Positions 26,335-36,083 of a stretch of DNA of 64,000 nucleotides are shown here, piece by piece; the first letter of the stretch is position 1; every line of letters starts with the position of its first letter. Source of the stretch: Spirochaetaceae bacterium (GTDB lineage Bacteria; Spirochaetota; Spirochaetia; SZUA-6; Bin103). The stretch is from assembly GCA_026710565.1 (NCBI GenBank), contig JAPOQV010000006.1:1-64000 (forward strand). The letters are read 5' to 3'. The notes under the pieces are model-generated. The model worked only from the letters and a program-made list of their open reading frames with translations. It searched no databases and was not told the DNA's origin. The position numbers and the translations under genes are program-made.

Positions 26335-26612
26335 CGGTGATAGTCCTCTATGTCCACATCCGCCGCACCGTCGTCATTCCATCCGAAGGTAACGCGGAAG
26401 TTGCCCGTCAGGCGAACGGCGTAGCGACCGGCCCATTCACCTTTCAGGCGATGGAAGTACGATCCGGGATAGTTCATTTGCCCGGGCCGATCGGCGGCTT
26501 CGAGCGCCGAGAGAATTCGGCGCACCTTGCTTCTCCACTCGGCATTCAAGCCCTTCGTCTGGCCTCTGGCCCAGTAGTTGCGGAGCCCATTGTGCCGAAT
26601 GCTCCCGATCAC
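26331..26612 (-). CDS. higB: HigB/RelE-family toxin
   Basis: 93 aa from the GTG at 26612 (a GTG two codons upstream and longer frames exist). The RelE fold is shown by RHNGLRNYWARGQTKGLN, RRILSALEAADRPGQMNYPG and HRLKGEWAGRYAVRLTGNFRVTF, ending DVDIEDYH. It resembles HigB translation-dependent mRNA endonucleases. It is first in the higBA operon and divergent from the AAA ATPase gene. Confidence 0.87.
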   Translation of the reverse strand: MIGSIRHNGLRNYWARGQTKGLNAEWRSKVRRILSALEAADRPGQMNYPGSYFHRLKGEWAGRYAVRLTGNFRVTFGWNDDGAADVDIEDYHR

Positions 26613-26785
26613 GGCCACAAGGTGGAGGGCCGCAGCGGATCTGTCAAGCCGCGCCTTACACGCGGCTCCGTGGGCTCCAACGGCCAAGGATGCACCGCCG
26701 TCGCGGGCGGTCAACGCCACCGATCTGCTATGATCCGCCTACAGGGCACCCCGCGCGCCGGTGATCCCAGCCACAGGAGACCGTC

Positions 26786-28258
26786 ATGCTCACCCGGATC
26801 GAAGTAGATGGCTTCAAGAATCTGGTCGATTTCTCCCTCGATCTCGGCCCCTATACGTGTATCGCGGGAGTCAACGGAGTAGGCAAGTCCAACATTTTCG
26901 ACGCTATCCGGTTTCTGTCACTGCTGACCCACCACACCATCAATCAATCCGCGCTGCTGATTCGCAGTTCGGAACAGGATCCCGGTGAAATCTCAGATCT
27001 GTTTTTCTCCGCAAACGGCAACACGGCGAACCGCATCCGATTCGCGGCCGAGATGATCGTAGACAGGCGAGTTGTGGACGACTTTGGCCGCCCAGGAATC
27101 CCTTCATCGACCTTCCTGCGGTACGAGGTAGCGTTCCGACACGATCCACCATCCCAATCCGCCGGGCCTCTCGGCGGTCTTGTTCTGGAGCGCGAAGACC
27201 TTCGACACATCTCCTCGGGACTCGCCGCCGAAAAGTTGCGCTTTCCTCATATCAAACAGAAGTTTCGGAACAGCGTTATTTACAACAAGCGGCGAGGCTC
27301 GGGGTACATCTCCACGATCGGTGACGGAGCGTCCGATCCCACTACCATCGTCATTCATCAAGATGGCGGTTCCTCCGGACGCGCGCGCCCGGCGGCCCCT
27401 GCCGAACGTGCCCCCCGAACGATAATCGGCACCGAGAATACCGCAGCGACGCCCACGATTCTGGCAGCTCGTCGAGAAATGCAGCGCTGGAGAATACTGG
27501 CCCTCGAGCCCTCGGCCATGCGACGGCCCGACAAGTTCACCGATGAACCCGGCATTACCCCCGACGGAGGGCATATCCCAGCCACCCTGCACCATCTGGC
27601 GAGTCAGGCTTCCACCACCGAGACTTCGGAAGACCCGGAGGACGACATCCTGAGCAGGATCGCGAGTACGCTTTCGGCCCTCGTCCCGGTACACACGGTC
27701 CGCGCGGTGCGAGACGACGTGCGGCAGCTCTTTTCCCTGGAGCTCGAAGAACCCGACGGAGTACGTTTGCGGGCCAACTCCATTTCCGACGGTACCCTTC
27801 GATTCCTGGCCTTGACCGCTATTGCGGAGGCTGCCGACGCCGGGGTGTATTGCATGGAGGAGCCGGAGAACGGGATCCATCCCGAGAGGCTGGCGGCCAT
27901 GAATCGGCTGCTGCACGACATCGCGGTCGACGCCGACGAACCCGTGGCAGAGGACAACCCCTTACGGCAAGTAGTTGTCGCGACCCACTCACCCTATTTC
28001 GTGCAACTGCAGAGCCCGCAGGAAATCGTTCTTGCAAAGAATACCGCCGTCAAGTCGGCATCCGGACGAGCAGTCTGGGCGTTGAAGTGTTACCCCTTGC
28101 AGGGCTCGTGGAGGGATACTGCCGACCCCGAAGATGATACGAGCACTTCAAATGGTACAGGTAAGATCGAACTGCAATCTTATCTGATTCCTCCCGAAGA
28201 TGCTCAGCTCAGACTCCCCGCCGAATTCTGGCCTGAGGAGTTCTGGCAGAATACATGA
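26786..28258 (+). CDS. AAA ATPase (OLD/RecF-like, AAA_21 type)
   Basis: 490 aa. The N-terminus is ITRI-like: VDGFKNLVDFSLDL, then Walker A GVNGVGKSN at 28-36. Walker B is CMEEPENGIHP near residues 354-364, with LALTAIAEA before it, and the sensor-like VVATHSPYFVQ near 395-405. Such ATPases pair with TOPRIM, RloB or HNH proteins in phage-defence loci. A GGAG ribosome site lies 9 nt before the ATG. G+C is far lower than in neighbours: 27 of 60 bases in the row at 27241. The partner gene that overlaps its stop (ATGA) is truncated. Confidence 0.85.
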   Translation: MLTRIEVDGFKNLVDFSLDLGPYTCIAGVNGVGKSNIFDAIRFLSLLTHHTINQSALLIRSSEQDPGEISDLFFSANGNTANRIRFAAEMIVDRRVVDDFGRPGIPSSTFLRYEVAFRHDPPSQSAGPLGGLVLEREDLRHISSGLAAEKLRFPHIKQKFRNSVIYNKRRGSGYISTIGDGASDPTTIVIHQDGGSSGRARPAAPAERAPRTIIGTENTAATPTILAARREMQRWRILALEPSAMRRPDKFTDEPGITPDGGHIPATLHHLASQASTTETSEDPEDDILSRIASTLSALVPVHTVRAVRDDVRQLFSLELEEPDGVRLRANSISDGTLRFLALTAIAEAADAGVYCMEEPENGIHPERLAAMNRLLHDIAVDADEPVAEDNPLRQVVVATHSPYFVQLQSPQEIVLAKNTAVKSASGRAVWALKCYPLQGSWRDTADPEDDTSTSNGTGKIELQSYLIPPEDAQLRLPAEFWPEEFWQNT

Positions 28259-28335
28259 GGACACGGTTTCTGCTGATCTGCGAAGGCTCATCCGACACCG
28301 CTCTGGTCTCGCACATTCAGAACCTGATCACCGGG
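28255..28335 (+). pseudogene. Truncated TOPRIM/RloB-like partner of the AAA ATPase
   Basis: Starts with the ATGA overlap typical of a coupled second gene. It encodes MRTRFLLICEGSSDTALVS, a beta-strand plus the TOPRIM-like (I/V)xEGxSD motif seen in the RloB/DUF4276-type partners of such ATPases. After about 25 residues the sequence becomes the 3' end of the opposite-strand hydrolase gene, whose stop codon lies at 28317. The rest is missing; the formal open frame continues to 28674 only by reading antisense through the hydrolase. The breakpoint must lie near 28320-28340. Confidence 0.65.
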
Positions 28336-31300
28336 CGTGCGGTGATGCTCACCGGTCGCCGGAACCGGACCGTCACTGGGCCGACCAGGCCGCCGCCCTG
28401 CTGCTCCCTGGGAGCGTGGGAGGACGGGGGAAACCCGACGCTGAAGTGGTTGGCCAGCGTGTTGTACACCTCGACGGTGAGGTCGTTGTCACCGATGCAG
28501 GCCTGCTCGGTGATCCGCAGCCGGTACGGGGGCCGCAGCGCCACCCCGATCCTTGCGCCGTTGAGGGTGACTTCCGCCGTAGTGTGGACCACACCCAAGT
28601 CGAGCTCGATCTCGGTGTCGAGGTGCTGCCGTTCCAGCCGGAAGCTGGTGCGGTACTCCGCCCCGCCCGAGTAGCTGCCGAGGGCCAGCGCGCTCCAGTC
28701 GGCCAGCTCGACCGCCGACGGATCGCAGGTGAACGCCACCGGCTCGGGCATCGCCGCGCCGGCGTAGCGGCCCGGGTGCTGATCGAGCCTCACCGCCACC
28801 TGAGCGACCGCCGTGGTGGGCTCGGCCAGCGTCACCCGTCCGGCGTCGATGGCCACTTCAGCGCCGTCGACCCACACCTGCGCGCCGGCGGCCTGCACCG
28901 ATAGGTGCATCTCTCTGGTGCCGGGAGGAGCCGCGAAGCGGAGCCAGCCGACACGCGGGTGCTGCGCCGTGTGCACGTCCCACACCAGCTCGCCGCCCGG
29001 CTGGAACCACGGCAGCGACGGCAGCGGATGGCCCGCGGTGGCTGGCACCGCCTCCCCCGGATTCAGGAATGCGGCGTACATGCGAATCGGGCGCTCGCCC
29101 ACGTGGGCGAGCTTGAGCAGCAGCTCGTTCGGCCCGGCAGCCAGGTTTACAGTCGCTCTCCGCCGTTCGCCGGCCGCGGTCGACAGTCCGGCCACCGCCG
29201 CGCCGCCCAGCCGCACGCCGACAGCCGCGCCGTCGACGCCGCCGATGAGCAGGTCCCACTCGCCCGCCGCGGGCGCGACGACCCGGGCCAGCAGGTAGCG
29301 CACGTGCCCGCCGGCGGCTTTTCCGTCGTCCACGCTCGGCGGGAAGACGATGTACTCCTCCGGGACGCCCTCGAAGCTGCGGCGGTCGGGATCGCCGGGC
29401 GTCGAGTGCCGGTGGCCGTAGCGCGGCGAGAAGGCGAACGGCTGCCAGCGATGGGTCCGGCCATCGACGACGTGGTCGGCGTCCAGCCGCACCGCGCCGT
29501 TGTCGACCTCCGCCGGTTCCGAGCCGGGCCGGAACGGTCCCAGGCTGTACGCGAAGGGGCCCTCCGAGTAGAGGTAGTCCTGCCAGTGGCTGTCATCGAG
29601 TCCGGCGGTGTGCCAGCCCAGGTCGGCTCCGGCCGTGCCCTGCTCTTCGCGGTACCGGAAGCGGCGCGCCTCGGGCCCGATGAGCCGGCCGGTGGCAGGC
29701 ACGCGGAAGTCCCCCCACCGGTTGTCGAGCGTCGGGATCAGGGTCAGCCGCCACGGCCCGCCGACCGTCAGCGGCGCCGGGGGCGGCTCTACCTTCACGG
29801 CGCCACGAAACCCGGCCGGGGCGACCCCACCCGCGACCGCCACGTGCTTCCGCCCCCCGGAGTCCGCCAACCCTTCGACGACCGCGTCGCCTCCGGCGTC
29901 GTCGAGCCGAACCAGCTCGTCGAGGTTGTCATCGACCACCCGCAGCGACGTGCCCGTCGGTGAGCCCGCCGCATCGTCCCCGGAGTCGAACACGACGATG
30001 AGGCCGGCGTAGCGCTCCATGTCGAGCCTCACGGCGGTGCCGCTCCGCGCCGGACGCCACCGCAGCAGCGGACGGGTCGATCCGGTGGCCGCGTCCCAGA
30101 GCGCAGGCTCTCCCACACAGCGGAACGTCACCTCCACGTCGCGGCGCTCGTTGCTCTGGTTGAACAGGAAGTAGACGTCGGTCCGCCGACCCGCCGCCAG
30201 CGTGCGCCGATGGGTGTGGTACACGTCGGCGGCGCTGCAACGGACATCCAGGTCGACCGAGCGCTCGATCATGGCGGCGACGCGCGGCCCCTCGTTGTAC
30301 GGCGTGCCGTGCATTTGCATCACCGGCAGGTAAATCGCGCTGCCGCCACGCTCGTTGCCGTTCACGTGCACGCTGTCGAGCGCCTGGCTGTAGAGCGGAA
30401 GCTGATCCATGGCGCGCTTGCCGGCGGCGTGGGCGTACGGCCGGTCCGGAGCCACCTGGAAGATCGCCTGTACCAGCTCGCGCACCCGCGGGTCGCCGCG
30501 GCCGCGCTCCTGCGATGCGGTCGGCAGGCGCCGGTAGCCGATCACCGTCCCGCCGGCGTCGTAGAAGCGCTTCAGGACTTCCAGCGTCCGGGTCTTGATG
30601 GTCGTCATCGGCGGCACGACCACGCAGCGGAACTCGATGCCGGCGATGACGAGCACGCCGTCGCCGATCTCCGCACCGTTCAGCGAGTGATCGTCGACGA
30701 AGTCGAAGTCGATGCCGTTCCGGTAGAGGTGCTGCGCCAGGGCGAAGCACTCGTTGCCCGCCTCGTACGCCAGGCTGGTGAAGTGCTCGCCGCGCAGCCA
30801 GTGCGCGTGCACGGTGGTGAGCGGATAGAGCAGCGCCACGTCGGCGCAGTGGGTGCCCTGGCTCATGACCGCGCAGAGCCGGGAGACATGACGGACGAAG
30901 GCGGGCCAGTGCCTAGCGTAGGGCTGCCGGAAGTAGATCAGCGGCGGCTCCCACTCGTACCAGCCGCCCATGCTGCCGTAGAGCCCGCCGTGGCCGTTGT
31001 ACAGGTTGAGGCCGTAGGCGAGGTTCTCGTGGGTCCAGGCGAGGTTCCGGTCCTGGCTCATGCCCCAGCCCGAGCGCCAGTAGGCGCACACCGCCGAGCG
31101 CTCGCGCCGGTAGATGTGCTCGATGGAGCTGGACATCTTGGCGTCGATCAGGCAGCGGTTGCCGGGCTCGGCGCCGAGCGGGTCCTCGTTGCCGGTGACG
31201 TGGAAGTGGCGGAGGTAGCGGAAGTAGTCGACGTAGTGCCAAGTCTGGCCCAGTACGCTCTGCCGGCCCCACGTGGCAATGGTCGCGAAGCGCAGGCCGC

Positions 31301-32237
31301 GCTCCTCGTGCCAGCGGCTGAAGGGCCGGTAGAAGTGCTCCTCCAGCAGGATGGCCACCGCCTCGTAGTAATCGCAGCGGACCTTGTCGGTGCGCGGGCC
31401 GATGTCCCGGAACAGTGCCGCGATCTCGGGCAGCGGATCGTAGCCGTGGTCGGCCCTGATGCGATCCGCCAGTGCCTGCGAGAAGATGATGTTCCCGCGC
31501 AGGACCCACAGCTCGTCGTGCAGGAACACGTCCAGCGTCTCGCCGAACAGATCGCCGAGCTCCCGCTCGTGCACCTCCGAGTAGATCTCCAGCCAGCGCG
31601 CGGCGACCGCGGGGTTCAGGTAGTCGAGGTCGTGGTGCTCGGAAGCGACGACCATGACGCGCCACGTGCCGCCCGGCGCGTTCCAGGTCAGCGTGCCTCC
31701 CGTGAGGCGGTCGGTGAGGTCGATGCGGCTGTCCCCGTCCAGGCGGTCGCCGGCGCCTGCCGGGACGCGGTAGGCCGCCGCGCTGACGACGGACTCGGGA
31801 CCGGGGACGGCCATCTCGAGGGCAGGTCCGCCGCCGGCCACCGCCGCCTCGTGGCAGACCAGGCGCCGGCCGACCAGCTCGGGCCGCGTCCGGCCCTCCT
31901 CGCGCAGGAGTTCCTGCCAGTAGCCGCGGCCGGTCCAGTCGGAGAACCCCGCCTTCATGCCGAGCCGGCGATGCTCGGCCACCGAGTGGTTGAAGATCTC
32001 CCGCCACCCGTCGCTCCAGTAAGGCGGGTCGGTGGCAAGGGGTTCGGTGCCGACGAAGCGGGGGTAGTACCACGTCCCGCTCACCCCGGCGGCCTTCATC
32101 TGCTCAAGCTGCCAGGTGATCCGCTCCCTGGTCAGGGTGCCGGTTTCCCAGAACCAGGTGGCGAAGTCGCCGTACTCGGCCGGCGGGTCCTGGAACAGGG
32201 CCAGGAGATCGGCGCGCGAACGGTCCGGCCGGCTCAC
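28317..32237 (-). CDS. Very large glycosyl hydrolase, GH106-like (alpha-L-rhamnosidase family)
   Basis: 1306 aa. The N-terminal catalytic part resembles GH106: WFWETGTLTRERITWQLEQM then AGVSGTWYYPRF. A mid part contains several beta-sandwich segments. The C-terminus (YRTSFRL, LDLGVVHTTAEVTLNGARIG, YNTLANHF) has the carbohydrate-binding form of this family. No signal peptide is visible, so it should act in the cytoplasm or be exported by another route. GTG at 32237 is chosen because it overlaps the amidase stop by 4 nt; the frame opens further, to 32516, antisense to nothing convincing. Last gene of the long minus-strand run. Exact substrate unknown. Confidence 0.72.
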   Translation of the reverse strand: MSRPDRSRADLLALFQDPPAEYGDFATWFWETGTLTRERITWQLEQMKAAGVSGTWYYPRFVGTEPLATDPPYWSDGWREIFNHSVAEHRRLGMKAGFSDWTGRGYWQELLREEGRTRPELVGRRLVCHEAAVAGGGPALEMAVPGPESVVSAAAYRVPAGAGDRLDGDSRIDLTDRLTGGTLTWNAPGGTWRVMVVASEHHDLDYLNPAVAARWLEIYSEVHERELGDLFGETLDVFLHDELWVLRGNIIFSQALADRIRADHGYDPLPEIAALFRDIGPRTDKVRCDYYEAVAILLEEHFYRPFSRWHEERGLRFATIATWGRQSVLGQTWHYVDYFRYLRHFHVTGNEDPLGAEPGNRCLIDAKMSSSIEHIYRRERSAVCAYWRSGWGMSQDRNLAWTHENLAYGLNLYNGHGGLYGSMGGWYEWEPPLIYFRQPYARHWPAFVRHVSRLCAVMSQGTHCADVALLYPLTTVHAHWLRGEHFTSLAYEAGNECFALAQHLYRNGIDFDFVDDHSLNGAEIGDGVLVIAGIEFRCVVVPPMTTIKTRTLEVLKRFYDAGGTVIGYRRLPTASQERGRGDPRVRELVQAIFQVAPDRPYAHAAGKRAMDQLPLYSQALDSVHVNGNERGGSAIYLPVMQMHGTPYNEGPRVAAMIERSVDLDVRCSAADVYHTHRRTLAAGRRTDVYFLFNQSNERRDVEVTFRCVGEPALWDAATGSTRPLLRWRPARSGTAVRLDMERYAGLIVVFDSGDDAAGSPTGTSLRVVDDNLDELVRLDDAGGDAVVEGLADSGGRKHVAVAGGVAPAGFRGAVKVEPPPAPLTVGGPWRLTLIPTLDNRWGDFRVPATGRLIGPEARRFRYREEQGTAGADLGWHTAGLDDSHWQDYLYSEGPFAYSLGPFRPGSEPAEVDNGAVRLDADHVVDGRTHRWQPFAFSPRYGHRHSTPGDPDRRSFEGVPEEYIVFPPSVDDGKAAGGHVRYLLARVVAPAAGEWDLLIGGVDGAAVGVRLGGAAVAGLSTAAGERRRATVNLAAGPNELLLKLAHVGERPIRMYAAFLNPGEAVPATAGHPLPSLPWFQPGGELVWDVHTAQHPRVGWLRFAAPPGTREMHLSVQAAGAQVWVDGAEVAIDAGRVTLAEPTTAVAQVAVRLDQHPGRYAGAAMPEPVAFTCDPSAVELADWSALALGSYSGGAEYRTSFRLERQHLDTEIELDLGVVHTTAEVTLNGARIGVALRPPYRLRITEQACIGDNDLTVEVYNTLANHFSVGFPPSSHAPREQQGGGLVGPVTVRFRRPVSITARPVIRF

Positions 32238-33034
32238 GGCGCGGACAGCTCCGCATAAAGCTCCGGCCGGCGTACCCGCTGCTCGTTCCAGTGGACGGCG
32301 CGCGCCTCGCGCATCGCGGCCAGGTCCAGCTCGGCACGGAGGATCGATTCCCCTGCTCCGGCCTCGGCGACCGTGTCCCCTTTCCAGTCGAAGATGGCGC
32401 TGTGTCCACCGCGGGCGTGACCCTGGGCGCGATTGGCGACAGCGACTGCCGCGCAGTTGCTGGCCGCGTGGTAGGCCGCCGAACCGCGCTTCACGCCGGG
32501 GCGGTTGGTGAGCCACAGGATGATCTCCGCCCCCTTGACGGCGAGCGTGCGCGGCACCTCCGGATAGTCGCCGTCCTTGCAGATCATGATGCCGACCCTT
32601 GCGAACGGCGTATCGAACACGGGAATGTCGTCGCCCGGCACCAGTACGTCCACCTCCCGTGCGATCGACGGGTCGTAGTGGGCGAGTGAGAGATGCGTCT
32701 TCCGGGACGTGCCGGCCAGCGCACCCGTGGAGTCGATGAGCACCACCGTGTTGTGCAGTCCGCGCGGCGATCCCTCGATCAGACCGGCGGCAACGAACAC
32801 CCCGCAGCGCGCGGCCGCCTTCGCCAGGATCTCGAACTGCTCACCCGGCACGGGGCTGGCCAGCGGCGCGAAGTCGGCGCCGCAGTAGTCGGAGACCGCG
32901 ACCTCCGGGAACGCGACGAGCCCCGCTCCCCGCGCTGCCGCGTCCTCGATGAGCTTCACCATGCGGCCAAGGTTCGCGTCGACGTGGCCCGGCAACCCGT
33001 CGAACTGCACGCTGGCGACGGTGACGCTGCTCAT
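32234..33034 (-). CDS. Carbon-nitrogen hydrolase (nitrilase superfamily)
   Basis: 266 aa with the catalytic triad E44 (FPEVAVSDY), K112 (SRKTHL) and C152 (MICKDGDYPE). Members hydrolyse amides, N-carbamoyl groups or nitriles. The start at 33034 follows the MSSVTVASVQF opening typical of the family. It is coupled by 4 nt to the GH106-like gene downstream and lies 25 nt after the propeller gene. This suggests that the substrate glycan or its product carries an amide, which is inference. Confidence 0.9.
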   Translation of the reverse strand: MSSVTVASVQFDGLPGHVDANLGRMVKLIEDAAARGAGLVAFPEVAVSDYCGADFAPLASPVPGEQFEILAKAAARCGVFVAAGLIEGSPRGLHNTVVLIDSTGALAGTSRKTHLSLAHYDPSIAREVDVLVPGDDIPVFDTPFARVGIMICKDGDYPEVPRTLAVKGAEIILWLTNRPGVKRGSAAYHAASNCAAVAVANRAQGHARGGHSAIFDWKGDTVAEAGAGESILRAELDLAAMREARAVHWNEQRVRRPELYAELSAP

Positions 33035-33059
33035 CGTTCGCGGCGGCTCCGCGGCCGCC

Positions 33060-33977
33060 TCAGCCCAGGCTGACCTGGGCGATGTAGATGTTCGCCTTCC
33101 CTTCGTGTGACGAGTAGTAGCTGATCCACAGCCGCTCCTCGTGCCAGACCATACCGGGATAGGAGTTGTCGCCGCCACTGGGCAGCACCAGCGCCACGTC
33201 GAAGCCATCGCGGCTCATCCTGGCCAGCGTGGTGACCGGCGCGCCCGTGGCATCGGTGCAGCGGGCGCCGGCCCAGAGATCGCCGCTCGGGACGCGGATG
33301 AAGTTGGGGCCGCCCAGGCTCTGCGGCAGGTGCGCGAACGACCACTCGGTGTAGGGCGGCCGGCTGCTGCCGATCCAGTCGGGCCGGATCAGCGCGATCA
33401 TCTCGCCGTCGGGCATGATGCGCAGGGTGGTCTCGCTGACCGTCCAGCTTCCGTCCGGCGGACGCAACTCCGTCACCCACTGCCACTCCAGGCCGTCACG
33501 GGTCGTGTACAGGAAGCCGCGGCGCGGGTTGTCCGCTTCCCCGAGCTTCGAGACGGAGTAGCCGACCCCGTCGTGCCACGTCACGCGCCACAGCCAGTGG
33601 TCCTCGGCGAGCACGCGGGCGGGCGCGCTCCACGTGATGCCGTCCTCGGAAAAGCACACACGGGGGGAACGGCTGAGATACGTTGTTCCCCTGAATACCG
33701 TACCGCCGGCCAGCAGCAGCATCCTCCCGTCGGGCATGACCGACAGCTTGGGATCGCGCAGGTCGATCCCCTCCTCCACGACCTCGGCGGCGCTGGTCCA
33801 CGCTTCGCCGTCGTCGGACACCAGAACCCGGAGCGTGCCGATGCTCTTGCCGTGATCCGTGGCCTCCCGGAACGTGCACCACCAGCGGCCGTGGTGGCGC
33901 AGCAGGTCGGTGAAGGCGCTGTGCGGCGCCCGGTCCCAGATCCGGGCGACGGAGACGAGATGCGGTTCGCTAGCCAC
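33060..33977 (-). CDS. Sialidase-like beta-propeller (type S2-like, 305 aa)
   Basis: 305 aa from GTG 33977, which has an excellent AAAGGAGG site 6 nt upstream (a Met at 34025 also opens the frame). Blades show [19 protein letters not shown] and [10 protein letters not shown]. It ends with [20 protein letters not shown], matching the YYS closing strand of the other S2 genes. It overlaps the OppF1 stop by 8 nt, so it is translated with the importer. Putative glycosidase or glycan-binding propeller. Confidence 0.75.
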   Translation of the reverse strand: MASEPHLVSVARIWDRAPHSAFTDLLRHHGRWWCTFREATDHGKSIGTLRVLVSDDGEAWTSAAEVVEEGIDLRDPKLSVMPDGRMLLLAGGTVFRGTTYLSRSPRVCFSEDGITWSAPARVLAEDHWLWRVTWHDGVGYSVSKLGEADNPRRGFLYTTRDGLEWQWVTELRPPDGSWTVSETTLRIMPDGEMIALIRPDWIGSSRPPYTEWSFAHLPQSLGGPNFIRVPSGDLWAGARCTDATGAPVTTLARMSRDGFDVALVLPSGGDNSYPGMVWHEERLWISYYSSHEGKANIYIAQVSLG

Positions 33978-35055
33978 TTCGATCCTCCTTTGTTTCGGAA
34001 GCGGACTGCCCGCCGGCATTCGCACTTGCCCACGGCGGCTTGGTGATCGTCCGCCCCTGCAACTGCAGCTCTTCGGCGCGTATGCACGCGCTCATCTGTC
34101 CCATGGCAACCTCCTCGAGTTGCGGCACGTCCTGACGGCAGGCGTCGATCGCATACGGACAGCGGGTATGGAACGCGCAACCGGCGGGCGGGTTGGCCGC
34201 GCTGGGCACGTCGCCCTCCAGGACGATGCGCTCGTCGGTATCGTCCGGATCCGGGGCCGGGAACGCCGAAAGCAGCGCCTCCGTGTACGGGTGCCGGGGA
34301 CTGCGGAACACCGCGTCCGAGGCTCCGGTCTCTACGATGCGCCCCAGGTACATCACGGCAACGCGGTCGCTGATGTAGCGGACCACGCTCAGATCATGGG
34401 CGATGAACAGGTAGCTCAGGCCGAACCGCCGCTGCAGCTCGATCATCAGATTGAGGATCTGCGCCTGCACCGACACGTCGAGGGCGGACACCGGCTCGTC
34501 GGCGACGACCAGTTGCGGCTTGAGCGCCAGCGCCCGGGCAAGGCTGATCCGCTGCCGCTGACCGCCGGAGAACTCGTGCGGGAACCGGTCCGCATACGCC
34601 GGCCGGAGGCCCACCGCTTCCATGAGAGGCTCCACCTCCGCGCGCAGCGCCGGACCGCGGATGCCTTCCTGCACCTCCAGCGGCTCGCCGACGATCTCGA
34701 TCACGCGCAGGTAGGGATTGAGCGAGGAATACGGATCCTGGAACACGACCTGCACGTGGCGGCGGAACGCCTTCAGCTCCCGTCGGCTCAGGGCGTGCAC
34801 GTCGATGCGCTCCCCGTCGGAGTGAAAGATCACCGTGCCGCCGGACGGCCTGGCAAGCCCCGCGGCCACCCTGCCGGCGGTGGTCTTGCCGCAGCCGCTC
34901 TCGCCCACCAGCCCGAGCGTCTCTCCCTTGCGAACGGAGAAGTTCACGCCGTCCACGGCCCTGACCTGTCCGACGGTGCGCCGCAGCAACCCCTTCTCGA
35001 TCGGGAAGTGCTTCCGCAGGTTCTCGACGGTCAGCAGCTCGGGCGGATTGGGCAC
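33970..35055 (-). CDS. Oligopeptide-type ABC importer ATP-binding protein OppF1
   Basis: 361 aa from GTG at 35055, with a GAGGAG site just before and 2 nt after the OppD1 stop. Walker A GESGCGKT at 51-58, Q-loop [11 protein letters not shown], signature [15 protein letters not shown], Walker [14 protein letters not shown]. The C-terminal cysteine-rich oligo_HPY segment ([14 protein letters not shown]) is complete. Named OppF by position and type; the substrate may be oligosaccharide or peptide rather than only peptide. Confidence 0.93.
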   Translation of the reverse strand: MPNPPELLTVENLRKHFPIEKGLLRRTVGQVRAVDGVNFSVRKGETLGLVGESGCGKTTAGRVAAGLARPSGGTVIFHSDGERIDVHALSRRELKAFRRHVQVVFQDPYSSLNPYLRVIEIVGEPLEVQEGIRGPALRAEVEPLMEAVGLRPAYADRFPHEFSGGQRQRISLARALALKPQLVVADEPVSALDVSVQAQILNLMIELQRRFGLSYLFIAHDLSVVRYISDRVAVMYLGRIVETGASDAVFRSPRHPYTEALLSAFPAPDPDDTDERIVLEGDVPSAANPPAGCAFHTRCPYAIDACRQDVPQLEEVAMGQMSACIRAEELQLQGRTITKPPWASANAGGQSASETKEDRSG

Positions 35056-35057
35056 GC

Positions 35058-36059
35058 CTACTCCTCGCTCTTTCCCTCGTGGAGCCAGCACGCAACCGTG
35101 TGATCCCGTCCGACCTCGAACTCCGGCGGCTTCTGCGCACACCGGTCGCTGGCGTGATCGCAGCGGGGTGCGAAGGGGCAGCCGGCGCTGTGCGTCAGCG
35201 GATGCGGCACCGAGCCCTGGATGACCGCCAGCCGCTGCTTCGGTTCCTCGACCATGGAGGGGATCGAGCGAAACAGCGCCTGCGTGTAAGGATGCCGCGG
35301 ATCGTGGAACAGGTCCCGGACCCGCGCGCGTTCCATCACCTGCCCCAGGTACATCACCATCACGTCGTCGGCCATCTTTGCGATCACCCCCAGGTCGTGG
35401 GTGATGAACAGGATGGCCATGTGGAACTGCTCCTGCAGCCGCTTCAGCAGCGCCAGGATCTGCGCCTCGATGGTGACGTCGAGGGCGGTGGTCGGCTCGT
35501 CGGCGATCAGGAGCTTCGGCCTGCAGACCAGGGCCATCGCGATCATGCCCCGCTGCCGCATGCCGCCCGAGAGCTGGTGCGGGTAGGTGTTCATGCGCTG
35601 CTCCGGATCGGGCATGCCCACGGCGCGCAGCATCTCCACCGCCGTGGAGGTCACCTCGTCGGCGCCCATGCCGGTGTGCTCCTGCAGGGCCTCCTTGATC
35701 TGGAAGCCGATGGTGTAGACGGGGGTCAGGGCCCGCATCGGCTCCTGAAAGATCATGGACACGTCGCGGCCGCGGATGGCACGGATCCGTCTGCCGCGCT
35801 GCGGCAGCTTGGCCAGATCGACCGAGCCCCCGTCCGTCGCAAGCATCATGGAGCCGCTCTCCAGCTTGCCGGGGGGACTCTTGACCAGCCGCAGCACGCT
35901 CAGCGCCGTAACGCTCTTGCCGCAACCGCTCTCACCGACCACCCCCAGCGTCTGGTTGGGCGCTACGCTGAAGCTCACGCCGTCCACCGCCCGCACGACG
36001 CCGTCGTCCGTGTGGAAGTACGTCCGGAGGTCGCTCACCCGGAGCAGCGCGTCGCTCAC
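35058..36059 (-). CDS. Oligopeptide-type ABC importer ATP-binding protein OppD1
   Basis: 333 aa. Walker A GESGCGKS at 42-49, Q-loop [13 protein letters not shown], signature [15 protein letters not shown], Walker [14 protein letters not shown], and the C-terminal oligo_HPY motif [10 protein letters not shown]. OppD class (GGMRQR signature). It sits 24 nt after OppC1 and 2 nt before OppF1 in the same operon. Confidence 0.93.
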   Translation of the reverse strand: MSDALLRVSDLRTYFHTDDGVVRAVDGVSFSVAPNQTLGVVGESGCGKSVTALSVLRLVKSPPGKLESGSMMLATDGGSVDLAKLPQRGRRIRAIRGRDVSMIFQEPMRALTPVYTIGFQIKEALQEHTGMGADEVTSTAVEMLRAVGMPDPEQRMNTYPHQLSGGMRQRGMIAMALVCRPKLLIADEPTTALDVTIEAQILALLKRLQEQFHMAILFITHDLGVIAKMADDVMVMYLGQVMERARVRDLFHDPRHPYTQALFRSIPSMVEEPKQRLAVIQGSVPHPLTHSAGCPFAPRCDHASDRCAQKPPEFEVGRDHTVACWLHEGKSEE

Positions 36060-36083
36060 GTGGCAGGGCTCATGTGGCAGGGC

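Noticed and set aside
30210..32258. 682-aa plus-strand open frame
   Set aside because: Antisense to the GH106-like gene and low in complexity.
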